Both the position numbers and the translations under genes were made by a program. From NCBI GenBank assembly GCA_900768535.1, contig CAAGDE010000071.1, forward strand, positions 1 through 62,695: 62,695 nucleotides of DNA. Reading direction: 5' to 3'. Shown here piece by piece: positions 34,367-43,559 of the stretch (within the stretch, counting starts at the first letter, position 1; every line of letters starts with the position of its first letter). The notes under the pieces are model-generated. The model ran no database searches, was not told where the DNA came from, and was given only the letters and a program-made list of their open reading frames with translations. The DNA comes from Clostridia bacterium (GTDB lineage Bacteria; Bacillota; Clostridia; Oscillospirales; CAG-272).

Positions 34367-34395
34367 TTGCAAAAAGCAGAAAAATATGGTATACT
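34367..34395 (+). promoter_or_regulatory. Promoter of the cobalamin riboswitch operon
   Basis: TTGCAA (34367-34372), 17 bases, then TATACT (34390-34395). It lies between the ecfA stop and the riboswitch, so the surface-protein genes have their own start. Confidence 0.85.
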
Positions 34396-34417
34396 AAGCT
34401 GAAAAGAAAATAGTGTA

Positions 34418-34596
34418 GGGAAGATACGGTTTGAAAAGTTGTGAACTGAGTAGATGAAAAGGAAATCCGGTTCGAATCCGGGACAACCGCCATTACTGTA
34501 TTTGACATGGGCGTATTGGCGGAGTTTCTCTCTCTCTGCCGGTATGCTTTTGTGGGATTGCCCACATCATAAGTCAGGATACCGCCGCAGCTTCCC
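34418..34596 (+). promoter_or_regulatory. Cobalamin (B12) riboswitch aptamer
   Basis: P1 is GGGAAG (34418-34423) paired with CTTCCC (34591-34596). Inside are the conserved cobalamin-aptamer blocks: AAAAGGAAATCCGG with TTCGAATCCGG, then ACAACCGCCATTACTGT, and the B12 box AGTCAGGATACCGCC (34572-34586). A terminator-like hairpin follows at 34686, suggesting transcriptional control of the four genes from 34836 to 42435. Confidence 0.92.
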
Positions 34597-34685
34597 GGTT
34601 TGCCATGTCTTGGGTGTGAAGCGTGCGACCGATGATCCGGAAGGGTTCGGCGGTATGCGCATATCCTGCACGGCTTCGGTCATGG

Positions 34686-34716
34686 GCGCCTTCATCCTTG
34701 GGATGGAGGCGCTTTT
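34686..34716 (+). terminator. Riboswitch expression-platform terminator
   Basis: GCGCC-TTCATCC pairs with GGATGGA-GGCGC, followed by TTTT. It lies 90 bases after the B12 aptamer and 120 before the first start codon, the expected place for a ligand-controlled terminator. The antiterminator pairing was not worked out. Confidence 0.72.
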
Positions 34717-34835
34717 CTGATGGGAGGAGGTGTGATTGCTTTGACGGTCCGATGGAAACGGATCCCGGGCGGGGGACTTGTCATCGGTGCGGGATACAGA
34801 AGTTCGGTTTCCACATCTTTGAGGAGGAGAAAAAC

Positions 34836-37800
34836 ATGAAACAAAAGTTCAGACAACACATTGCGGGACTGCTGGCACTGGTCATGCTGCTGTCCGTCAT
34901 TCCCATGACCGCATCGGCAGACGGGGCGGCATCCGACCTTTCCATCGGCACGTTTGCGGAATTGCAGGCGTTTGCCGAAGCGGTGAACGGCGGGGAGACC
35001 TTTGCGGGCAGGACCGTGACGCTGACGGTGAATGTCTATCTCGGCGGCGAGAGCAATCCGTGGACGGCAATCGGCACGTCCTCGCATCCGTTCAGGGGAA
35101 CATTTGACGGAAACGGTCACGTCATCAGCGGACTTTACATTGCATCCGGCTCGTCCGTCGGCTTCTTCGGTGAGGTCAACGGGGGAACGGTGAAGAATCT
35201 GGTGGTCTGCGGGGAGGTCACGGGATCGTCAAATGTTGCCGGCGTGGTCGGAAAACTGACTGCCGGGAAGGTTACGGACTGCGGCAACGAAGCAACCGTA
35301 AAAGGCGGCTCCGGCGTCGGCGGCGTGGTCGGCTACGTCAACGGGGACTGCACGGTCAGCGGATGCTACAACCGGGGCGATATCAGCGGCACCACCGGCT
35401 ACATCGGCGGTGTGACCGGTCAGCACTGGCGCGCGGGGGTCGTGGAGAACTGCTACAATGCAGGACGTGTAACGGGTCCCGCAACGGTCGGCGGCGTGGC
35501 AGGCGGTCACAAGGCGGCGTCTCCGGTTCTGCGCAACTGCTACAACGCGGGCAGCGTGGTGGACTCTGCCGGGAATTCCAACAACATCGGCGCGGTTCTC
35601 GGCGGCAGTCGCGGCGGGAGCAACACCAACTGCTACTACCTTGCGGGAACCGGAGCCAACAGCAAGGACGGCATTACCGAGGTGACCGCACTGACAGCTG
35701 CCATGCTGGGCGATGCATTCACGGACGGTGACGGGCTGCCCGCTCTGGCGTGGGAGTCCTCGGTCTCTGCCGACACGCCGGTGCGCCCGGAATTTGTGGA
35801 GGGGACGGAGCGCTCGGCACAGCTTGCCGCATACATCCGGGCGGCGGTGAAGAGCGCGAAGACGCACGGCGGCGTGAGCGGAACGCTGCTGGGCAGTGAG
35901 AAATTCACTTCCGGGGCAAGCTCCACCGCAACCGACTGGCTGGCGCTTGCCATGGGGCGGTTCGGGCACCGGGACGGCGACGCCTATGTGAATCTGATTG
36001 ACGACGGCACCGGGTATGCGGATTATCTTGCCGCAATGAAGGCATATATCGAAAAGACCTACGCGGAAAACAACGGCGCACTGCACAGCGTCAAGGCGAC
36101 CGAATGGCACCGGGCGGTGGTTGCAATCGCGGCACTGGGCGGCGACCCGACCGATTTCGGCACCTGCAACGGTCAGCCCATCAACCTGATTGCGGACGGC
36201 AGCTACAACTGCGTACTGAAAGCCGGTCCCGGCGGACAGGGCATCAACGGCTGGATCTGGGGGCTGATTGCCATGGATACCGGCAGTTATGCAATCCCTG
36301 CCGATGCGAAATACAGCCGGGAGACCTTCATCACCGAAATTCTGAAGCTGCAGCTGACGGACGGTGTGCAGGGGAATGCCTACGGCGGCTGGGTGCTCGG
36401 CGGCTTCGGTTCGCGGTCGGATGCGGACATCACCGCCATGGCGATCCAGGCGCTGGCCCCGTACTACAATGACGATACGGTTTATACCTATGTCAACGAA
36501 AACAGCAAAACGGAGGTTTCCCGGACCGTCCGTCAGTGCGTGAACGAAGCGCTGGACGTTCTCGGCACCATGCAGAACGAAAACGGCGGCTTTGCTTCGT
36601 GGGGCACGGACAATGTGGAGAGCGTTTCGCAGGTTGTGGTGGCGCTCACGGCACTCGGAATCAACCCGGCAGAGGATGCGCGTTTCATCACCCGAAGCGG
36701 CAGGACGCTCTTTGACGGAATGCTGCGCTTCCTGCTCCCGGACGGCGGCTTCTGCCATGTGAAGGACGGCGGCTGGAACGCGATGGCAAACGATCAGGCA
36801 ACCTACGCGCTGGTTTCCTACTGGAGACTGGAGAACGGTCTGCGCGCGCTGTACGATATGCGTGCGGGCATGACGGAGGAGACGGGAGCGGCAATCCGCG
36901 CGGCAAAGGATGCCATCCGTGCGGCAGACGACCCCACGGCGGCGGACTATCGGGCACAGCTGAAGGCGGCGCTTGCGCTGTTCCGTGCGGTGCCGGCAGA
37001 GGAGCGCCGTTATGTCGGAAGCTACAACGCGCTCGCGTCCGCCGTGGAACTGGTCGGCGGCGAAGCGGCGCTGGACACGGACGCACCGTATATCGTTTCA
37101 ATCGGAATCACAAAGCATCCGGACAAAACGCGCTACACGGAAGGGGAACTGTTCGACCCCGCCGGCATGACTGTGACGGCGACCTACAATGACGGGCACA
37201 CCGCCCCCGTGACGGATTACCGGCTGTCGCACACCGGAAAGCTGGTGTTGGGCGACATGGCGGTGACGGTCATCTGCGGGATCCTCCGGGCAGAGCTTCC
37301 GATTGAAGTGCTGGAGTGGATGCCCTGGGAGGGAGACGGAAGCACGGAGAACCCCTACCGGATCGGAACGGCGGCGGAGCTCTGCGCGCTTGCGGAAAAG
37401 GTCAACAAGGGCAATCCGTTTACGGGCGTGACCTTTGTCATGACGGCAAATCTGGATCTTAGCGGAATTTCCGAATGGACGCCGATCGGCAAATCGTCCG
37501 GCACGCAGTTTGACGGTGTGTTTGACGGGCAGGGGTATGTGATTGACAACCTGGTATCGACTGCGGGCGGACTGTTCGGCTATGTCTGCAGGAACGCGGT
37601 CATCAGAAATGTCGGTGTCGCCAGCGGCGAGATCGGCGCGGAGAATCTTTCGTTCATGGGCGCCATTGCGAAGTGGAGCAACGGTGCGGACTTCATCAAC
37701 TGCTGGAGCGGTGCGGATATCCTCTGCAGCGGCTGGAGCGGCGGCATTGTCGGTACCGTGCGGGACGGCGGCGAGAGCATCATCAAGGGATGCAGCAATG

Positions 37801-38624
37801 TCGGCACGGTCACGGCGCGGGACGGCGCGGTCGGCGGTATCGTCGGACACCTGGCGGCAGGCGGACACGGAACCGAGGTGAACGTCACGGTCACGGACTG
37901 CTACAACGCGGGCACCGTGACAGCGGCTGACAACGCCGGCGGCATCGTCGGCAGAGTGCAGGACGGACACAGCATCCGGAACTGCTACAATGTCGGAAAA
38001 ATCAGTGTTACCGGGGAAAACATCCTGGACGGTGCCGGCGGAATCGCAAGCCTGGTCACCTCCGGGAATACGGTGTCGGATTGCTATTATCTGGCCGACA
38101 GGACGTCCTGCGGTATCTCAAGCGGCAACGACACGACCGAGGGAAAGACAGCGGAGGAGCTGCGGGCGGACGAAATGCTGTCGCTCCTTGGCGAGAGCTT
38201 CAAGCGGGACCCCTACGGACTGGTGAACGCCGGCTTCCCGCTGCTCGCGTGGCAGAAGACCGGGGACGCGGACGCCGTTGACGCGGTAAGGGATGCCATT
38301 GCGGCAATCGGGAATGTGACAAAGGACAGCGCGGACGCTGTCCGTGCGGCGCGGGAAGCGTACAATGCGCTCCCGGAGGACCTGCGGAAGCTGGTGGAGA
38401 ACGCCGGCGTGCTGACTGCGGCGGAGGCGGCACTGGAGGCACTCCGCCGGCCGGAGGAAACCGATGAAACCCGGGCGCCCGATCCTGCTGCAGATGCGGA
38501 TTCATCCGGCGGAAGCGAAGAGCCGGTTCCGCTCGGCTGTGCTTCCGGGGTGACCTGCGGGCTCTGGCTTGCGGCGGTTCTCGGAATGGCGGCTGCGGGG
38601 GGATTCGGAAAACGGAGAAGATAA
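34836..38624 (+). CDS. Giant surface protein: GLUG repeats, transcobalamin-alpha-like barrel, Ig-like domain
   Basis: 1262 residues. Signal peptide (1-29), GLUG-rich beta region (about 30-310), alpha/alpha-barrel (about 335-670), Ig-like Big_3-type domain (about 750-826), second GLUG region (about 832-1145), helical region, then a C-terminal Cys-Ala-Ser motif, hydrophobic helix and KRRR. The barrel carries repeated helices such as DITAMAIQALAPYY and GGFASWGTDNVESVSQVVVA; it resembles squalene-cyclase-type repeats and the alpha domain of intrinsic factor/transcobalamin. GAGGAGGAG precedes the ATG at 34836. First gene after the B12 riboswitch. A B12-capture role is inferred. Confidence 0.82.
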   Translation: MKQKFRQHIAGLLALVMLLSVIPMTASADGAASDLSIGTFAELQAFAEAVNGGETFAGRTVTLTVNVYLGGESNPWTAIGTSSHPFRGTFDGNGHVISGLYIASGSSVGFFGEVNGGTVKNLVVCGEVTGSSNVAGVVGKLTAGKVTDCGNEATVKGGSGVGGVVGYVNGDCTVSGCYNRGDISGTTGYIGGVTGQHWRAGVVENCYNAGRVTGPATVGGVAGGHKAASPVLRNCYNAGSVVDSAGNSNNIGAVLGGSRGGSNTNCYYLAGTGANSKDGITEVTALTAAMLGDAFTDGDGLPALAWESSVSADTPVRPEFVEGTERSAQLAAYIRAAVKSAKTHGGVSGTLLGSEKFTSGASSTATDWLALAMGRFGHRDGDAYVNLIDDGTGYADYLAAMKAYIEKTYAENNGALHSVKATEWHRAVVAIAALGGDPTDFGTCNGQPINLIADGSYNCVLKAGPGGQGINGWIWGLIAMDTGSYAIPADAKYSRETFITEILKLQLTDGVQGNAYGGWVLGGFGSRSDADITAMAIQALAPYYNDDTVYTYVNENSKTEVSRTVRQCVNEALDVLGTMQNENGGFASWGTDNVESVSQVVVALTALGINPAEDARFITRSGRTLFDGMLRFLLPDGGFCHVKDGGWNAMANDQATYALVSYWRLENGLRALYDMRAGMTEETGAAIRAAKDAIRAADDPTAADYRAQLKAALALFRAVPAEERRYVGSYNALASAVELVGGEAALDTDAPYIVSIGITKHPDKTRYTEGELFDPAGMTVTATYNDGHTAPVTDYRLSHTGKLVLGDMAVTVICGILRAELPIEVLEWMPWEGDGSTENPYRIGTAAELCALAEKVNKGNPFTGVTFVMTANLDLSGISEWTPIGKSSGTQFDGVFDGQGYVIDNLVSTAGGLFGYVCRNAVIRNVGVASGEIGAENLSFMGAIAKWSNGADFINCWSGADILCSGWSGGIVGTVRDGGESIIKGCSNVGTVTARDGAVGGIVGHLAAGGHGTEVNVTVTDCYNAGTVTAADNAGGIVGRVQDGHSIRNCYNVGKISVTGENILDGAGGIASLVTSGNTVSDCYYLADRTSCGISSGNDTTEGKTAEELRADEMLSLLGESFKRDPYGLVNAGFPLLAWQKTGDADAVDAVRDAIAAIGNVTKDSADAVRAAREAYNALPEDLRKLVENAGVLTAAEAALEALRRPEETDETRAPDPAADADSSGGSEEPVPLGCASGVTCGLWLAAVLGMAAAGGFGKRRR

Positions 38625-38645
38625 GACGCTCCGGGGAGGAGAAAG

Positions 38646-39932
38646 ATGCGGATCTGCAAACGGATTTTGGGGTGGCTCTGCACCGTGCTGGTGCTGGGCT
38701 GTCTGCTCCCGGCGGTACGGTCGGGGGCAATCGCGGGACCGACGGTCACAACAACCCTGACCGACGGTGCCGAACAGCGCGGCAGCAGAAAAACCTTTGA
38801 CGTATGGGCGCGGAACGCCGCCGGTGAGAAAATCCGCGCAACCGTCCGGCTCAACGGGCAAAAGCTGGAGCCGACCTGGGACGACAACGAAAAAACAAGC
38901 TATACGGCGGTCTTTACCGAGGAGGGCGAGAACCGGATTACGGTTACCGCCTCGTCCGACGGCGGCAGAAGGACCGAGCGGACCTACCGCATCCACTACC
39001 GCCGCGCACAGGCGGGGGAGGAGATCGGAAGGGCGGTCTGGAGCGTGGAAGCCTTCAGCATCGGGTGCGGCTACCTGGTGGAGCCGGTGGAGGTGCCGAT
39101 TAGGGAGGGCGAGACTGCCGCGGAACAGCTGCTGCGCCTGCTGGCGGAGCATGGCTTGGTCGGCTACCACGGCGGAACGGTGAAAGCCTCGTTCTACCTT
39201 GCCTACATTGCGGACGGCACGGCATCCGGCGAGCGCTACAACGGCTATCAGAAAGGTCCCTCCCCGGAGAACCCGCGGACGCTGGGGCTGACACCGGCAA
39301 TCCCCTCCGTGCTGATCCCGCACCTGGAGGAAAGCATGACCTTTTTCGACCCGGACGATTACACGAAAAACTGGGTCGGCTACCTGGGGGAATTCGCATT
39401 CTCCAACGGCTCCGGCTGGATGTACGCGGTCAACAACGTTTTCCCGAATGTCGGGTTTGCCGACAGCTACCTCTCCGACGGGGATGTGGTGCGGGTGCAG
39501 TTCACGCTGGGATACGGCGCGGACATCGGCGGCGCGGCGGCGATGGGCACGGATATGCCGGACGGCGGAACGGTTCCTGCCGGCGGCTATTTCCCGGTGG
39601 CAAATAAGGATCAGCTGACAAAAGCCGTCTGCCGCGCGCGGGTGTCCGGACTGCTCTCCCGCGCCCATGTGGAAAACGCTTACCGCGCGGCGTTGGCGGT
39701 GATGACAACCCCGGACGCAACGCAAAAATCCGTGGATGATGCCGCGGCGGCACTGGCGGAGGCGGTTGCACATCCGGACAGTGAAACATCGCAGACCTCG
39801 GAGCCGGGCACCGGAGCCGCGGCGGAACCGGCGGGCTGTTCTTCCGTGCTGACCTCCGGTACGGTCGTCTGCATCCTGCCGGCTGTCTGCATCCTTGCGG
39901 TGCTTTCCCGGAAGCGGAGAGGGGACGCATGA
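38646..39932 (+). CDS. Surface protein with DUF4430 (transcobalamin-like C-terminal) domain
   Basis: 428 residues. Signal peptide (about 1-29) and an Ig-like strand-rich region (about 30-125, with TFDVWARNAAGEKIRATVRL). Then a DUF4430-type domain (about 130-295) whose end SGWMYAVNNVFPNVGF...LSDGDVVRVQFTLG matches the cobalamin-covering beta domain of transcobalamin. A helical segment follows, then a C-terminal GCSS motif, hydrophobic helix and RKRR tail. Length of the DUF4430 region is longer than usual because of an insertion. Second gene of the riboswitch operon; GGGGAGGAGAAAG lies upstream. Confidence 0.85.
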   Translation: MRICKRILGWLCTVLVLGCLLPAVRSGAIAGPTVTTTLTDGAEQRGSRKTFDVWARNAAGEKIRATVRLNGQKLEPTWDDNEKTSYTAVFTEEGENRITVTASSDGGRRTERTYRIHYRRAQAGEEIGRAVWSVEAFSIGCGYLVEPVEVPIREGETAAEQLLRLLAEHGLVGYHGGTVKASFYLAYIADGTASGERYNGYQKGPSPENPRTLGLTPAIPSVLIPHLEESMTFFDPDDYTKNWVGYLGEFAFSNGSGWMYAVNNVFPNVGFADSYLSDGDVVRVQFTLGYGADIGGAAAMGTDMPDGGTVPAGGYFPVANKDQLTKAVCRARVSGLLSRAHVENAYRAALAVMTTPDATQKSVDDAAAALAEAVAHPDSETSQTSEPGTGAAAEPAGCSSVLTSGTVVCILPAVCILAVLSRKRRGDA

Positions 39933-41788
39933 AGCGGCTTCTCTGTGCGCTCCTGTGCCTGCTGCTTCTCGGTGCCGGTTTCGTTCCGGTACGGGCGGAA
40001 GCCGACCCGTTCCTGACGGTTGCGGAGGGGATCATCGCGTGGAAAAAGGCGGACGTGGGCTCGGCACCGGACGGATATCTGCTGAACGACACCTGTCTGG
40101 CACTCGCCGGAACGACACCGGGGGACTGGTACCCCATCGGGCTCGGAAGACTGGGCATCGCCGACAACAACGCCGCCTATCTTGCGGTTATCCGCGATCA
40201 GGTGGAACAGCGGTATGCCCTGCCGGGAAAGCTGAGCGCCGCAAAGGCGACCGAATGGCATCGCATTTCCCTTGCCGTGCTTGCCATGGGCGGGGATCCG
40301 ACCGCGCTCGGCACCGATGCGGACGGGAATCCGATCAATCTGATCGCGGACGGGACCTATGACCGCGGAAAGACCGCATCGCTCGGCAGGCAGGGCATCA
40401 ACGGCTGGATCTGGGGGCTGATTGCGCTGGACAGCCTGCGGTATGAGATCCCCGACGGCGCGGTTTCCTCCCGCGATGATATCCTCCTTGAAATTCTGCG
40501 CCGCCAGCTGGCGGACGGCGGCTTTGCCCTGAGCGGAAAGACCGCCGACCCGGACATCACCGCCATGGCGCTCCAGGCGCTTGCGCCCTACCGCAACAGC
40601 GAAAAGACCTATACCTACACGCAAAAAAGCACGGGGGCACAGGTGACGAAAACCGTCCGCCGGGCGGTGGAGGACGCCGTGGCGTGCCTGTCCGAGCTGC
40701 AGCTGGACACGGGGGACTTTTCCAGCTGGGGAACCGAGAATGTGGAGAGCACCGATCAGGTTACCGTGGCGCTCTGCTGTCTCGGCATCGACCCGCTGAC
40801 CGACCCGCGCTTCATCAAGAACGGGAACACGCTCATGGACGGAATCCTGCGCTACCGCATGGCGGACGGCGGTTTTGTCCACTCCTTTACCTACGATCCC
40901 GACAATCCCACCTCCCGCCCCGATCAGTCCAACACCATGGCGGGGGAGCAGACGCTTTACACCATGGCGGCGCTGTGGCGGCAGAAAAACGGAATGCGCA
41001 CGCTGTACGATTTCCGCCCGGAGCAGAGCGCGGCATTGCGGGAGCGGATCCGGGCGCTGGAGACGCGCATTGCCGCCGTCAGCCCAAAGACGGATGCGGC
41101 GGAGCTGGAACGCCTCCTGCGGGATTTCTACGCACTTCCCGAAACCGAGCGGTGCTATGTGAACGGCTATTGGGCGCTCTCCGATGCGGCACGGGCGGCG
41201 GGTGTGGATGTCGGCGGAATTGCGGACACCACGCAGGTGATCGAAAGCCCGGATGAAGCGCCGGACGACCGACCGCTCCTGTCCTTTTCCCCGTCCGACC
41301 GCGCGGCGGTGGACGCTCTGCCGGAGCGACTGACGACCGGGCAGTATGTGACGGTCACGACCCTGCTTGACAAGCTGCGGCAGTGCGAGCCGTTTGATGG
41401 GATGGAGACGTACCTCGCCCGGCTGACCGCGGCAAAGCAGACCATTGCGGCAATCCGGGCGGAGATTGACAGCATCAATGCGGAGATCCGGGAGAAGCTC
41501 TACCCGTTCGAGGGCATTTCGCTGAAGGATAAGAACACGGTGGACGGTATCGTGGCGCGGTACCTTGCGCTGAGTGAATACGACCGCACGAGGATTGACC
41601 GCTGGGAGGATGTCGTCAAGACCAAAACCAAGATCGACAACCTGCTGCGCGGCATTCTCATCGGTGTCGTCCTCGGCGTGATTGCGGCAGTCACCGCAGT
41701 TTTCCTGGTGCGCCGGATCCGGAAGCGGCGGCACCGCAAGGAGCGGGAAATGGAAGAACTTTCCGCACAGTACCGGGATGAGGAATAG
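39929..41788 (+). CDS. Membrane-anchored transcobalamin-alpha-like barrel protein
   Basis: 619 residues. Signal peptide (about 1-25) and an alpha/alpha-barrel (about 30-355) strongly related to that in the 34836 protein; shared phrases include GDPTALG, NPINLIADGTYD, QGINGWIWGLIALD and SSWGTENVESTDQV. A helical coiled region (about 360-560) leads to a transmembrane helix (about 571-593) and a basic cytoplasmic tail (RRIRKRRHRKER). It is thus anchored differently from the 34836 protein. ATGA overlap with the DUF4430 gene. Classed by fold only; no enzyme active site such as the cyclase DXDD was seen. Confidence 0.83.
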   Translation: MKRLLCALLCLLLLGAGFVPVRAEADPFLTVAEGIIAWKKADVGSAPDGYLLNDTCLALAGTTPGDWYPIGLGRLGIADNNAAYLAVIRDQVEQRYALPGKLSAAKATEWHRISLAVLAMGGDPTALGTDADGNPINLIADGTYDRGKTASLGRQGINGWIWGLIALDSLRYEIPDGAVSSRDDILLEILRRQLADGGFALSGKTADPDITAMALQALAPYRNSEKTYTYTQKSTGAQVTKTVRRAVEDAVACLSELQLDTGDFSSWGTENVESTDQVTVALCCLGIDPLTDPRFIKNGNTLMDGILRYRMADGGFVHSFTYDPDNPTSRPDQSNTMAGEQTLYTMAALWRQKNGMRTLYDFRPEQSAALRERIRALETRIAAVSPKTDAAELERLLRDFYALPETERCYVNGYWALSDAARAAGVDVGGIADTTQVIESPDEAPDDRPLLSFSPSDRAAVDALPERLTTGQYVTVTTLLDKLRQCEPFDGMETYLARLTAAKQTIAAIRAEIDSINAEIREKLYPFEGISLKDKNTVDGIVARYLALSEYDRTRIDRWEDVVKTKTKIDNLLRGILIGVVLGVIAAVTAVFLVRRIRKRRHRKEREMEELSAQYRDEE

Positions 41789-41790
41789 GG

Positions 41791-41811
41791 GGATGAGGGC
41801 GAAATCGGCGA
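41791..41811. repeat. 21-base fragment of the REPIN-like arm
   Basis: GGATGAGGGCGAAATCGGCG matches the outer end of the 3859-3919 arm exactly, three bases after the preceding stop codon. The rest of the element is missing, so it is a remnant inside the riboswitch operon. Confidence 0.7.
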
Positions 41812-41880
41812 GCGCACTGTTTAGATTCCATTGCTTTCCCGAATTGCAGTCATTTTACACGGATGGGGGGATGAGACGCT

Positions 41881-42435
41881 GTGAAGAAGGACATTCTTGC
41901 GATTTTTGTCATTGTTCTGCTGGTCGCGGTGGTAATCAGCGGTACCGAAATTCAGTCGGTGGACGAATACTATCTGACGCATATTGACGACATCACGCCC
42001 GACAGTGAAACGGTGACACTCTCCATCCGGTGCGATACCATCCTGCAAAATTATGATGCGCTTGACCCTGCCCTGCGGAGTGACGAATTCGTCCCGCCGG
42101 ACGGAATCATCCTGCCGCCCACCGTCTACGTCCTCCGTCCGGGCGACACCGTGTTTGACATTCTCGACCGTGCGGCGCGCTACAACAAGATTCAGATGGA
42201 GTATCAGGGGGCGAGCGAAAACCATTTCGGAAGCGCGTATATTCAGGGAATCCACTACCTGTATGAGTTCTCCTGCGGACCGTATTCCGGCTGGATGTAC
42301 CGCGTGGACGGCGAATTCCCGAATTACGGCTGTTCCAAATACGTCCTGCGGGACGGACAGACCGTGGAATGGGTCTACACCTGCGACCTCGGAAACGATA
42401 TCGGTTGCGCATGGATGGAAGGAAACGGGCAGTAA
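41881..42435 (+). CDS. Membrane-anchored DUF4430 (transcobalamin-beta-like) protein
   Basis: 184 residues. One N-terminal transmembrane helix (about 4-21), a linker, then a DUF4430 domain (about 60-180): VYVLRPGDTVFDILDRAAR, IHYLYEFSCGPYSGWMYRVDG and YVLRDGQTVEWVYTCDLG. In transcobalamin and intrinsic factor this domain closes over B12 from the other side of the alpha barrel. Here it is a separate polypeptide beside the barrel protein at 39929. It starts with GTG, preceded by a G-rich stretch about 11 bases upstream. Last gene of the riboswitch operon. Confidence 0.87.
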   Translation: MKKDILAIFVIVLLVAVVISGTEIQSVDEYYLTHIDDITPDSETVTLSIRCDTILQNYDALDPALRSDEFVPPDGIILPPTVYVLRPGDTVFDILDRAARYNKIQMEYQGASENHFGSAYIQGIHYLYEFSCGPYSGWMYRVDGEFPNYGCSKYVLRDGQTVEWVYTCDLGNDIGCAWMEGNGQ

Positions 42436-42452
42436 AGCTCGCACAGCAAAAC

Positions 42453-42480
42453 GCCGGACGGTTGAAGCCGTCCGGCTTTT
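42453..42480 (+). terminator. Terminator of the B12 riboswitch operon
   Basis: GCCGGACGG, loop TTGAA, GCCGTCCGGC, then TTTT. A near-perfect GC-rich hairpin between convergent genes. Confidence 0.92.
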
Positions 42481-42513
42481 GCTGTTGCCGGAATGTCGCC
42501 GGTGCCCCGCCTG

Positions 42514-43233
42514 TTACAGCGCGTTCAGAATGGTCCGGGCAATGATGCGGTGCCCCTCGTTGCCGGGGTGGAGGCGGTCGGTGTTGACCTTGCTGAAATA
42601 GGCTTGTGCACTTCCGTCAAAGAGCGGGAACAAGCCGCTGTTGCGGTACAGGTCGATCAGTTCAACCGACCAGATGTCCGCCGCCTGCCGCTCCGCGCGG
42701 ATGTATTCATCCAAAAAGTGCCCCGATTTGTTGGAATAGAGTTCGTTGGGCTGAATATTCGTTCCGCCGAAGTACGCGTATGCCCGGTGAAGCGGCGTCA
42801 TCAGGATGACCCGCTTGTCGTAGTACTGCCGCTTGATCCGCTCAAATACGCGGTTGAGCCTGCCGCAGAAGGTGGCGTTATCCATCACGAATTCCCGCTT
42901 GGTACGGGTCGAGAATTCCGTGAACACACCGTCCGCATTGCTGTTGCAGGGGAACTGCTCGGAATGCACGGTCCAGAATTCTCCAATCGGAACGCCCGCG
43001 TTGAAATCGTTGGTTCCGATGAACACAAACAGCGTGGTGAAGCGGGTTCCCACCTCCGCGTCCATCCGGTCCATCTGATCGAACAGCCCCACGGTCTGCG
43101 CGCCGTTCTTTCCGTAGCGGTAGACCGGAATACCGGTCGCCTCATGAATAAAATCGATGTATGTTTTGGTCGCTCCGACCCCCTCGGTGATGCTGTCACC
43201 CAAAAAGCAGAATGTTTCGCCGGTTTCTGTCAT
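42514..43233 (-). CDS. SGNH/GDSL-family hydrolase
   Basis: 239 residues. The four SGNH blocks are present: FLGDSITEG (Ser near 13), KNGAQTVG, FIGTNDFNAG, and DRLHPGNEGH with Asp and His near the C-terminus. These enzymes deacylate sugars, lipids or esters. No signal peptide, so cytoplasmic. AAGGAG precedes the ATG by about 10 bases, and the gene has its own promoter. Substrate unknown; carbohydrate esters would suit the locus. Confidence 0.92.
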   Translation of the reverse strand: MTETGETFCFLGDSITEGVGATKTYIDFIHEATGIPVYRYGKNGAQTVGLFDQMDRMDAEVGTRFTTLFVFIGTNDFNAGVPIGEFWTVHSEQFPCNSNADGVFTEFSTRTKREFVMDNATFCGRLNRVFERIKRQYYDKRVILMTPLHRAYAYFGGTNIQPNELYSNKSGHFLDEYIRAERQAADIWSVELIDLYRNSGLFPLFDGSAQAYFSKVNTDRLHPGNEGHRIIARTILNAL

Positions 43234-43266
43234 GTCAAGACGCTCCTTCTTTTATGTTTCATACAA

Positions 43267-43295
43267 AGTATAGCATATTGTCGCCCCAAAATCAA
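43267..43295 (-). promoter_or_regulatory. Promoter of the SGNH hydrolase gene
   Basis: On the minus strand, TTGATT (43290-43295), 17 bases, then TATACT (43267-43272). Confidence 0.8.
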
Positions 43296-43559
43296 GTGGA
43301 TTTCTGTCAAAAGAGCGGAAAAACCGGATTATTTGGTTCTCCGCCTTTTCTTCCATCAAGGGTGACCGGAAACAAAACAATAATTTACAAAAAACAATCC
43401 GAATTGGTCTAAATCATTATATTATTTGCCGAATGAATATGTTACAATACAGGTGAAGCAAGCGTGCCGGACCGAAAAAAGGGGCTCCGGGAACCGCAAT
43501 CGGAGATGCCTTGCGGACGGTTTGGTGTCTTGCGGAAAATCACTCAAAGGAGGAATATC

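Noticed and set aside
34469..34481. GGTTCGAATCC, which looks like a tRNA T-arm
   Set aside because: No acceptor stem, D-arm or anticodon arm can be built around it, and it lies within the cobalamin riboswitch with all neighbouring aptamer blocks.
34623..34835. In-frame upstream extension of the 34836 protein
   Set aside because: It would run through the riboswitch terminator, lacks a ribosome site, and would bury the signal peptide.
39929..41788. Squalene-hopene cyclase or prenyltransferase enzyme
   Set aside because: The helical repeats match that fold class, but no DXDD-type catalytic motif is seen, and the protein is exported, anchored and under B12 riboswitch control.
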